A stretch of 43,797 bases of DNA from JALYUA01 sp038203955 (GTDB taxonomy: Bacteria > Acidobacteriota > Thermoanaerobaculia > UBA5066 > Gp7-AA6). Both the position numbers and the translations under genes were made by a program. The notes beneath the pieces are model-generated. The model searched no databases. It was not told where the DNA came from and saw only the letters and a program-made list of their open reading frames with translations. The stretch's first letter is position 1; every line of letters starts with the position of its first letter. The stretch covers positions 1 through 43,797 of the forward strand of contig JBBRDK010000021.1 in the NCBI GenBank assembly GCA_038203955.1. The letters are read 5' to 3'. Of this stretch, positions 25,518 through 32,727 are shown in pieces.

Positions 25518-26390
25518 ATGAGCGCCGCCACGGTCCCCGAAATCCGGCACGAAGTGCCCATCATTCACATCCGCCCTTCGCGGGGATGGGCTTCGCTCCG
25601 GCTGGACGAGGTCTGGGCCTACCGCGAGCTCCTCTACTTTCTCATCTGGCGCGACGTGAAGGTTCGCTACAAGCAGACGCTGCTCGGCGCCGCCTGGGCC
25701 GTCCTGCAGCCGTTGATGACCATGGTCGTTTTCACGATTTTCTTCGGGCGGCTGGCCAAGGTCGGCTCGGACGGTCTGCCGTACCCGATCTTTTCCTACG
25801 CGGGACTGCTTTCCTGGACCTTCTTCGCGGACGGCATCAACAAGGCTTCGCAGAGCCTCGTGTCCTCCTCGAATCTCGTCCGGAAAATTTACTTCCCGCG
25901 GCTCGTCATTCCGGGCTCGTCGGTTCTGAGCGGCCTCGTCGATTTCGGCGTGGCGTTCGTCTTCATGTTCGGTCTCATGGCCTACTACCGGGTCTGGCCG
26001 ACGATGACGGTGCTTGCGATGCCGCTTCTGCTTCTCCTGCTCGTTTCCGCCACTCTCGGAGTCGGACTCTGGCTCGCGGCCTTGAACGTCGAGTACCGCG
26101 ACGTCCGCTATGTGGTGCCCTTCTTCGTGCAGCTCTGGCTGTTCGTCACGCCCGTGATCTACCCGGCGAGCAAGGTCTCCGCGAAGCTCGCGGAGATGGG
26201 CCTGCCGGCGTGGATCTACGGGTTGAACCCGATGGCGGGAGTGGTCGAAGGGTTCCGCTGGTCTCTTCTAGGCCGGGGGCCGAAGCCCGGCTCCGTGCTG
26301 CTCGTGAGCGTCCTCGTGACGGTCTTTCTGCTCGTCAGCGGGGCCTTCTATTTCCGCCGGATGGAAAGGACGTTCGCGGATGTCGTCTAG
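25518..26390 (+). CDS. wzm: Polysaccharide ABC exporter, permease subunit (Wzm-like)
   Basis: This 290-residue ABC-2 type permease has a cytoplasmic N-terminus with the amphipathic stretch WAYRELLYFLIWRDVKVRYK typical of Wzm/TagG. Six membrane segments follow: WAVLQPLMTMVVFTIFFG, YAGLLSWTFFADGI, VLSGLVDFGVAFVFMFGLM, LAMPLLLLLLVSATLGVGLW, VVPFFVQLWLFVTPVIYP and VLLVSVLVTVFLLVSG. FVTPVIYP and GLNPMAGVVEGFRW are the conserved exporter motifs. It would move undecaprenyl-linked polysaccharide across the inner membrane with the ATPase 10 bp downstream. The start ATG at 25518 is preceded by GGGAG. Confidence 0.93.
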   Translation: MSAATVPEIRHEVPIIHIRPSRGWASLRLDEVWAYRELLYFLIWRDVKVRYKQTLLGAAWAVLQPLMTMVVFTIFFGRLAKVGSDGLPYPIFSYAGLLSWTFFADGINKASQSLVSSSNLVRKIYFPRLVIPGSSVLSGLVDFGVAFVFMFGLMAYYRVWPTMTVLAMPLLLLLLVSATLGVGLWLAALNVEYRDVRYVVPFFVQLWLFVTPVIYPASKVSAKLAEMGLPAWIYGLNPMAGVVEGFRWSLLGRGPKPGSVLLVSVLVTVFLLVSGAFYFRRMERTFADVV

Positions 26391-26399
26391 GGGAAACGA

Positions 26400-27653
26400 G
26401 TGAGCGCGGGCGCGATCCGCGTCCGGGACCTCGGCAAGGAGTTCCGGATCGGCAGCCAGCGGTCCAACTACAAGACCATCCGCGAGACGGTGGTCGACCT
26501 CGCCGCGGCGCCTTATCGCCGCCTCGTGGGGCGCGGCAAGACCCGCCCCGCCGGCGAGAAGGTCTGGGCTCTCAAGGGCGTGAGCTTCGACGTCAACGCG
26601 GGAGAAGTCGTCGGGGTGATCGGGCGCAACGGCGCCGGCAAGAGCACCCTTCTCAAAATTCTTTCGCGGATCACCGAGCCCACGACGGGGTCCGCGGAGA
26701 TCCACGGGCGCGTCGGGTCGCTTCTCGAAGTCGGAACGGGCTTCCACGAGGAGCTGACGGGGCGCGAGAACCTCTTCTTGAACGGAGCGATTCTCGGGAT
26801 GAAGCGGTCGGAGATTCTCCGCAAGTTCGACGAGATCGTCGCGTTCGCGGAGATCGACCGCTTCATCGACACCCCCGTGAAGCACTACTCGACCGGGATG
26901 TATCTCCGCCTCGCCTTCGCCGTGGCGGCCCACCTCGAGCCGGAGATTCTTCTCGTGGACGAGGTGCTCGCGGTCGGCGACGTCGCGTTCCAGAAGAAGT
27001 GCCTGGGCAAGATGGAGGACGTCGCGAAGCTCGGGCGCACGGTCCTCCTCGTGAGCCACAACATGGCGGCCGTCCGGTCCCTCTGTTCGCGGGGGATCGT
27101 GCTCGACGCGGGAGGGCTGGCGATCTCCGGGGACATCGGCAGCTGCGTCGAGACGTATTTCAAGATGATCGGCGCCTTTCAGGAATCCTCGGACACGGCC
27201 GCCGCCGGGACGGGGTCGGCGGGGTTCGGGAAGGTCTCCGTCGGCGGAAGCACGTCCAACACCTCGAACACGATCCACCAGTCGGAACCCACGGAGGTGA
27301 GCACCGTCTTCCGCGTCGCCAGCGACACGACCGGCTTCAACATCATCTGCATCGTCGAGGACATGCAGGGCCGCATCGTGTTCCGGATCGGCCACGACAG
27401 CCAAGCCCTCGGACTGTCGCCCGTGTCGATCGGGGAATACGAGTTGAAGCTCGGGATCCCCCCGCTCTGGCTGAACGCGGGCCTCTACTCTCTCCACTTC
27501 CGCGCGTTCCTCTGGGGGGACAGGACGAGCCCGCGATACGACTCGGACAAGGTTCCCCTGGACGTCACGGGCGGCCACAGCGAGGTGGATTCGATCCTGC
27601 ACCCCGAGGCCTCGTGGATGATGGTTCCCGTGGTCGAAAGCGCGGTCAGGTGA
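26400..27653 (+). CDS. wzt: Polysaccharide ABC exporter, ATPase subunit with Wzt C-terminal domain
   Basis: The 417 residues make up an ABC ATPase (about 1-250) and a C-terminal beta-sandwich (about 285-410). Walker A is GRNGAGKST at 75-83. The signature is YSTGMYLRLAFA, as usual in Wzt/KpsT instead of LSGGQ. Walker B is EILLVDEVLAVGD, and the H-loop lies in LLVSHNMAAV. In O9a-type systems the C-terminal domain binds the modified end of the finished glycan and so selects chains for export; the methyltransferase at 38991 could supply such a cap (inference). The start GTG at 26400 follows GGGGAAAC. Gly/Ser/Thr-rich sequence joins the domains. Confidence 0.94.
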   Translation: MSAGAIRVRDLGKEFRIGSQRSNYKTIRETVVDLAAAPYRRLVGRGKTRPAGEKVWALKGVSFDVNAGEVVGVIGRNGAGKSTLLKILSRITEPTTGSAEIHGRVGSLLEVGTGFHEELTGRENLFLNGAILGMKRSEILRKFDEIVAFAEIDRFIDTPVKHYSTGMYLRLAFAVAAHLEPEILLVDEVLAVGDVAFQKKCLGKMEDVAKLGRTVLLVSHNMAAVRSLCSRGIVLDAGGLAISGDIGSCVETYFKMIGAFQESSDTAAAGTGSAGFGKVSVGGSTSNTSNTIHQSEPTEVSTVFRVASDTTGFNIICIVEDMQGRIVFRIGHDSQALGLSPVSIGEYELKLGIPPLWLNAGLYSLHFRAFLWGDRTSPRYDSDKVPLDVTGGHSEVDSILHPEASWMMVPVVESAVR

Positions 27654-27740
27654 GGGTTCCATTTCGGCGCGCCGAGGTCGGCTCGCCGCGCGTCTCGATC
27701 CCGCCGGCGGGCTCTGAGCGTTCCGCCGGGAGGTCGTGAC

Positions 27741-28685
27741 GTGGGCACGGCTCCGCCACGGGTCAGCGTCGTTCTGACGACCCACAACCGCTCGCGATGG
27801 ATGTCGGAGGCGCTCACGAGCGTGCTGGACCAGAGCTGGCGCGACTTCGAGGTCCTTGTCGTCGACGACGCGTCGACCGACGACACCTCCGAGGTGGTCC
27901 GGGCGGTCGCCGACCCGCGGGTCCGCTACCTGCGAAACGAGCGGAACCTGAGACTGCCCGCGAGTCGAAACCGGGGGATCCGCGAATCGCGCGGCGAGTG
28001 GGTCGCGTTTCTGGACGACGACGACCGGTGGCTCCCCGAGAAGCTCGAAAAGCAGCTCGCGGTCGTCGGGCGCGGGCCGGCGGACCTGGGGCTCGTCTAT
28101 TCTGGCTCGCTGACCGTCGACCGCGTGTCAGGCGAAATCCAGGACACGTGGCTGCCCTCGAAGCGCGGGGATCTTCGCCAGGTGCTCCGAGAGGGGAATT
28201 GCCTCGGGCCGGGAGGGTCGACCGCGCTCGCGCGCAGGACCAGCCTCGAGCAGGCCGGACTGTTCGACGAGGACCTGAGGTACGGAGAGGACTACGACCT
28301 CTGGATACGTATGGCGCGTGCGTCGTCCTTCGACTTCGTCGCCGAACCGCTCATCCGTTACGGGACCCATCCGAGTGGCATGACGCGCAGCTGGGTGAAC
28401 TGGGCCGCCGCGATGGAGCCTCTTCTCCGCAAGCACGAGGGCTACTTTGGACGCCAGATGAGGTCCGAATACCTCGTCGCCATCGGGATCTCGAGATGCA
28501 TGTCCGGAGAGATGGGCGCGGGGCGGCGGGCGTTTCTCCGCGCGATCTCCCTTTCGCCTCTGACGAAACGTCCCCTGATCCATTTCCTCCTTTCGCTGGG
28601 CGGTCAGCGCTTTTACGCCTACGCGCGCGTGCGCCGGGAAGGCCGCCGCTTCGGCACCGCGTCCGCTTCCGAGGCGAGAAGGTGA
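27741..28685 (+). CDS. Glycosyltransferase family 2
   Basis: This 314-residue cytoplasmic GT-A fold enzyme has VSVVLTTHNRSRWMSEALTS at the start, VVDDASTDDT for nucleotide binding, NRGIRESRGEWVAFLDDDDR with the DxD metal site, GLFDEDLRYGEDYDLWIRMA with the ED base, and a helical C-terminus of about 80 residues (SRCMSGEMGAGRRAFLRAIS). Donor and acceptor cannot be told from the sequence. The start GTG at 27741 follows GGGAGG. The next gene starts within its stop (GTGA) and is a deleted copy of the same type of enzyme. Confidence 0.9.
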   Translation: MGTAPPRVSVVLTTHNRSRWMSEALTSVLDQSWRDFEVLVVDDASTDDTSEVVRAVADPRVRYLRNERNLRLPASRNRGIRESRGEWVAFLDDDDRWLPEKLEKQLAVVGRGPADLGLVYSGSLTVDRVSGEIQDTWLPSKRGDLRQVLREGNCLGPGGSTALARRTSLEQAGLFDEDLRYGEDYDLWIRMARASSFDFVAEPLIRYGTHPSGMTRSWVNWAAAMEPLLRKHEGYFGRQMRSEYLVAIGISRCMSGEMGAGRRAFLRAISLSPLTKRPLIHFLLSLGGQRFYAYARVRREGRRFGTASASEARR

Positions 28686-28930
28686 AGAGCCGGAAGGCCG
28701 GGCCGCAGGTGAGCGTCGTGATTCCAACGCACAATTCGGCGTCCACCGCATCCGTGATCGACATGGGTATATCCTGCTGTCTCGCCGGAGAGATGCGGCG
28801 CAGCCGGAGGGCGTTTCTCGACTCGATCGCGCTCGACCCTCGCGCGATCTGGCGCTACGCCCACCTGACTTTGTCTCTCATGGGCCGCCGGGTTTATGAC
28901 CTGGCGGCACGGAGCCGGAAATGGTCGTGA
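28682..28930 (+). pseudogene. Internally deleted glycosyltransferase family 2 remnant
   Basis: This 82-residue frame begins like a GT2 enzyme (QVSVVIPTHNSAS) but jumps at about residue 25 to a C-terminal part matching the end of the preceding gene. Here MGISCCLAGEMRRSRRAFLD stands against IGISRCMSGEMGAGRRAFLR, followed by LTLSLMGRRVYDLAARS against FLLSLGGQRFYAYARVR. The nucleotide-binding and DxD parts, about 220 residues, are missing while the frame is kept. It starts by GTGA overlap with the intact gene. Catalysis is impossible; either a dead duplicate or a small retained C-terminal domain. Confidence 0.78.
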
Positions 28931-28967
28931 ATCTGGACAGTCCGATCATCGGTCGGCGGATCCGGCG

Positions 28968-30446
28968 ATGAGCACCGCCGCGCTCCCCGCCGCCGCGTGG
29001 TCGCCGACGGGATTTTCGGAGCCGCACACGCGGCCCGCGCCGTCCCCTTCCCGGATATGGGGGATCCGCCTCATCCTCGTGACCCTGGCGATCTGGCCCA
29101 TCGGGTTCGTGGCCGGAATTCGGCCGGCGGTGATGGCGCTGACGATGGTCGGACTCGCGGCGGCCGTTTGCGGGCTGAAGAGCCCCTCGCTCGGAATGCT
29201 CGGCATCGGCCTCCTCTGCACGCTGGAGCCGCTGACCAACGCCCTCGTCCTGATCGGGACGATCTTCCGGTGGAACACCTTGAACTACTGGCTGGTCCTG
29301 GTCATCGTCTTGAACGCGGTTTTTCTGATTCGGCGGAACGACCTCCAAACGCGGCTCCTGGAAATCTGGCTGGCCGTCATCTGTCTCGGGCTGATTCACA
29401 GCACAGACTTCAACGCGGGCGTGCAGGAGATCCTGGAGATCGTCGTCGCCTTCGGGCTGCTCGTCTACTTGTGGAAGGCCGCGGGATCCGACGACGACAT
29501 CTGGCTCTGGATGGCCTACCTGAACGCCACGGTCGCGGCCGTGGGCGGCCTCGTCTTTTTCATCCTCGGCGCCGACCTGGTGGACGTGGCCGGGGCTTCC
29601 GACAATTTCAACCGGAACGCGTGGGCGTACCTGCCGGTCGTCGGACTCTTCTCCATCTGCCTCGGCATCTCGCGGGCGTCGAGGAAGGGGCAGCTCGTGC
29701 TGGCGGCCCTCGGCATCGTCAACGCCGGGTGGGTGTTCATGGTGGGCAGCCGCGGCGGCGCGTTCGTGGGCCTGATCTGCCTTCCCTATCTGCTGGCCCA
29801 GATGAAAGGCAACACGCGGCGGGCGATCGTCCTCGCGGCCTGGGCGGCCATCGGAGCCGCCGTCTACGTCAGCTTCCACGACCGGCTCGAGCACTCGTTC
29901 GAGCGCATCTCCATTCTCCTCGACAAGCAGGCGGATCCGCGAGCCCGAACCTCGGGTCGGTCCGACCTCGTGCTCGCGGGCTGGCGCATCTTCCGGGAAC
30001 ATCCCGTCTTTGGCGTCGGCAGCGCGTCCTATCCGTACTACTGGCTCCGGATGCGGAACGGGAACGCCATGACGGGATACGGCTTCGGTATCGAGCGCCC
30101 CGCGCACTCGGGCTGGATCCGCACCCTCGCGGAGAACGGGCTGGTCGGGTTCACCTTCCACGCGCTCTACGTCCTGTCCTTTGCCGCGGTGGGATGGCGA
30201 AAACGCCGGGAGGGCCTGCTTCCCCTCGGTCTTCTCGTCACGGCGGCGCTCGCCATCGCGTACATCTCCATCGAAATGCAGTCCAAGGGACTGTGGTTCC
30301 TCGCGATGTCCGCGACCGTCCTCTTTCACCACCCGACCGGCGGGCCGCGAGCGCTCGCGCGGCGCCGCGCGCGGGACCTCGGTTCGCTACCGCCCGCGGG
30401 TTCTTCCGGCCCGCCCGCGGGGCGAGAGCACGGAGCCCCCGCATGA
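28968..30446 (+). CDS. O-antigen ligase/polymerase family (Wzy/WaaL-like) membrane protein
   Basis: This protein of about 492 residues has some eleven membrane helices (VMALTMVGLAAAVCGL, NYWLVLVIVLNAVFLI, AYLNATVAAVGGLVFFILGA and others). The conserved region is WVFMVGSRGGAFVGLICLPY. A periplasmic loop follows with WRIFREHPVFGVGSASYPYY and ERPAHSGWIRTLAENGLVGF, the H-S-x-W/x-L-x-E-x-G pattern of O-antigen ligases. It could join the polymer to an acceptor at the cell surface or polymerise units; the sequence does not decide. A Pro/Arg-rich tail of about 40 residues ends the protein. The start ATG at 28968 is chosen over an upstream one because sequence before it has no membrane or family likeness. 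ATGA overlap with the next gene. Confidence 0.88.
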   Translation: MSTAALPAAAWSPTGFSEPHTRPAPSPSRIWGIRLILVTLAIWPIGFVAGIRPAVMALTMVGLAAAVCGLKSPSLGMLGIGLLCTLEPLTNALVLIGTIFRWNTLNYWLVLVIVLNAVFLIRRNDLQTRLLEIWLAVICLGLIHSTDFNAGVQEILEIVVAFGLLVYLWKAAGSDDDIWLWMAYLNATVAAVGGLVFFILGADLVDVAGASDNFNRNAWAYLPVVGLFSICLGISRASRKGQLVLAALGIVNAGWVFMVGSRGGAFVGLICLPYLLAQMKGNTRRAIVLAAWAAIGAAVYVSFHDRLEHSFERISILLDKQADPRARTSGRSDLVLAGWRIFREHPVFGVGSASYPYYWLRMRNGNAMTGYGFGIERPAHSGWIRTLAENGLVGFTFHALYVLSFAAVGWRKRREGLLPLGLLVTAALAIAYISIEMQSKGLWFLAMSATVLFHHPTGGPRALARRRARDLGSLPPAGSSGPPAGREHGAPA

Positions 30447-31633
30447 TTTCGGCCGAGAGAAACCTGGAAGGGGGGGAAGAGACCTCGCGGCGCGCGCTCG
30501 AGGGGCTGCGCGTGGCGTTCGTGAGCGGGACGCTGGGTCAGGGCGGCGCGGAACGGCAGCTCTACTACCTGGTTCAGGCCCTGATCGAAAGCGGCGCGCG
30601 GCCTCGCGTCTATTCGCTCTCGCGGGGAGAGTTCTGGGAGGAGAAAATCGCCGCGCTCGGCGCGCCGGTTGCGTGGGTGGGGCAGCGGAGCGCGAAGGCG
30701 CTGCGGCTGACCGCGCTGATCCGCGCTCTGCGGAGAGACGGCGCCGACGTCGTGCAGAGCCAGCACTTCTATACCAACCTCTATTCGGCCGTCGCGGCGA
30801 GGGTGCTCGGGATGCAGGAAGTCGGCGCGATCCGCAACACCGTCGACTACGAGTTGCGCTCGACCGGCCGCCTCCTGGGTAACGTCTCACTGCATTCCCC
30901 GAGGCGCCTCGCCGCTAACTCGGCTTCCGCCGTTGTGGACGCGATCCGCCGCGGCGTTCCCGCGTCGCGCGTGTTCCTGCTGCCGAACGTGGTCGACACG
31001 GCCCGCTTCGCGCCCGGACCTCAGCCGCGGCCCTACGCACCCGAGGCTGACCCGCGGTCCGCAGCCCCCGCGGCTCACCCGCGGCTCGCAGGCGGAGTGC
31101 GCCTGCTCGGCGCCGGCCGCCTCGTCCCGCAGAAGCGCTTCGATCGATTTCTCCGCGCGCTCGCCGCGGTCCGCCGGCAGTCGGCTGTCGCCGTGACCGG
31201 GCTCATCGTCGGGTCGGGTCCCCTGCGGGGAGAGCTCGAAGCCCTCGCGACGGAGCTCGGTCTCCCGGCGGACGCCGTCGAGTTCCGCGGCGCGGTGCCC
31301 GACATGCGGGCGGCCTATCTCGAATCGGACGTCTTCGTGCTGACTTCGGATCACGAGGGGACCCCGAATGTCGTCCTCGAGGCGATGGCGTCGGGTCTGC
31401 CGGTGGTGACGACCCGGGTCGGGGGCGTGACGGAGCTCATCGATTCCGGAAAGACGGGGATGGTGGTCGAGCCCCGGGACGACGAGGGGCTGACGGCGGC
31501 GCTCGCGGCTCTCGCCGCCGACCCCGACGCGAGGAAGCGCGTCGGCCGCGACGCTCGCGAGTCCATCCTCGCCACCGCCTCGCTCGCCCGGCTGCCGGAT
31601 TACCTCTCGCGCCTGTACGGATCGCAAAATTGA
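30443..31633 (+). CDS. Glycosyltransferase family 4
   Basis: This 396-residue GT-B enzyme has an N-terminal acceptor domain with VAFVSGTLGQGGAERQLYYL and a C-terminal donor domain with LLGAGRLVPQKRFDRFLRAL. VGSGPLRGELEALATELGL and the E-x7-E region DHEGTPNVVLEAMASGLPVV follow. Between the domains sits an odd Ala/Pro/Arg-rich insert of about 28 residues (PEADPRSAAPAAHPRLAGG) coded by imperfect repeats near 31040-31095. The start ATG overlaps the previous stop (ATGA at 30443-30446) and the stop overlaps the next start (TTGA). The sugar transferred is unknown. Confidence 0.9.
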   Translation: MISAERNLEGGEETSRRALEGLRVAFVSGTLGQGGAERQLYYLVQALIESGARPRVYSLSRGEFWEEKIAALGAPVAWVGQRSAKALRLTALIRALRRDGADVVQSQHFYTNLYSAVAARVLGMQEVGAIRNTVDYELRSTGRLLGNVSLHSPRRLAANSASAVVDAIRRGVPASRVFLLPNVVDTARFAPGPQPRPYAPEADPRSAAPAAHPRLAGGVRLLGAGRLVPQKRFDRFLRALAAVRRQSAVAVTGLIVGSGPLRGELEALATELGLPADAVEFRGAVPDMRAAYLESDVFVLTSDHEGTPNVVLEAMASGLPVVTTRVGGVTELIDSGKTGMVVEPRDDEGLTAALAALAADPDARKRVGRDARESILATASLARLPDYLSRLYGSQN

Positions 31634-32727
31634 GCAAATCCTCCTCCTCCTCCTCGGCGCCGCGGAATTCCGCGCGAGGCGCGCTGCGCGTTCTCGCCGT
31701 GACGAACGCCTACCCGAGCCCGGATCGCCCGACCGCGGGGATTTTCCTCGCCGAGCAGGTCGAAGGCCTCCGGCGGGCGGGCGTCGAGGTCCAGGTCGTG
31801 CTCTTCGACCGGCTGAAAGACGGTGTCCGAAGCTACTTCGGTGTCGGCGCCCGCCTGGCGGACCCAATTCGAACATTCGAGCCGGACGTGATCCACGTTC
31901 TGTACGGCGGCGTGCTCGCCGACCGTGTCACGCGGACGGCCGCGGACCGACCCGTGGTCGTCACGTACCACGGGTCGGACCTGCTGGGCTCCGCCCTGGC
32001 GCCGCTGCGCGTGCAGCTGATGGCGGAGTACGGCGTCTGGTGCTCCCGCCGGGCGGCCCGGCACGCCGCCGGCATCATCGTCGTCGCTCGGCATCTCGTG
32101 CGATTCCTGCCGGAGGAATCGAGACCGAAGGCCCGGGTGATCCCATGCGGAATCGATCTCGAGCGTTTCCGCCCGCTCGACCGCGACGCCTGCCGGAAGG
32201 AGCTCGGCTGGGACAACGGGAGATTTCAGATCCTCTTCGCCACCAGCAACGAGGACCCGATCAAGCGTCCGGACCTGGCGCGAGCGGCGGTGGAAGCGCT
32301 GCGCGCCCGAGGAATCGATGCTGAGCTCCGCATCCTCCGCGGCGTCCCCTACGAGCGGGTGCCGGCCTGGCTGAACGCTTCTGATGTTCTCCTGTTGACG
32401 TCGTTGACGGAAGGCTCGCCAACGATCGTCAAGGAGGCACTGGCGTGCAACCGGCCCGTCGTTTCGGTCTCCGTCGGCGACGTGGCCATCCAGCTCGAGG
32501 GCGTGGAAGGCTCTTTCCTCGCGGACGCGACGCCGGAGGCCCTGGCCGGCGCGCTCGCGCGAGTCGCCGCGGGGCCGCGCGCGATCGAGGGGCGGAGCCG
32601 CGCGCGCGAGTACGACAACGAAGAGACGGCGCTGCGGCTGAAAGATCTTTACGGAGAGGTCCTGCGAAGCCGGCAACCGCACTCAACCCCGCCGCCGCGG
32701 CTGGCGGTCTCCGGAGTTGACTCATGA
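31630..32727 (+). CDS. Glycosyltransferase family 4
   Basis: This 365-residue GT-B enzyme starts with TTG at 31630 inside the previous stop. After a Ser-rich leader come VLAVTNAYPSPDRPTAGIFL, the acceptor-domain motif VVVTYHGSDLLGS, IPCGIDLERFRPLDRD at the domain border, and ASDVLLLTSLTEGSPTIVKE with the E-x7-E donor motif. The length and the short first domain resemble GT4 enzymes of exopolysaccharide loci. It overlaps the next start by ATGA at 32724-32727. Specificity cannot be read from the sequence. Confidence 0.9.
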   Translation: MSKSSSSSSAPRNSARGALRVLAVTNAYPSPDRPTAGIFLAEQVEGLRRAGVEVQVVLFDRLKDGVRSYFGVGARLADPIRTFEPDVIHVLYGGVLADRVTRTAADRPVVVTYHGSDLLGSALAPLRVQLMAEYGVWCSRRAARHAAGIIVVARHLVRFLPEESRPKARVIPCGIDLERFRPLDRDACRKELGWDNGRFQILFATSNEDPIKRPDLARAAVEALRARGIDAELRILRGVPYERVPAWLNASDVLLLTSLTEGSPTIVKEALACNRPVVSVSVGDVAIQLEGVEGSFLADATPEALAGALARVAAGPRAIEGRSRAREYDNEETALRLKDLYGEVLRSRQPHSTPPPRLAVSGVDS

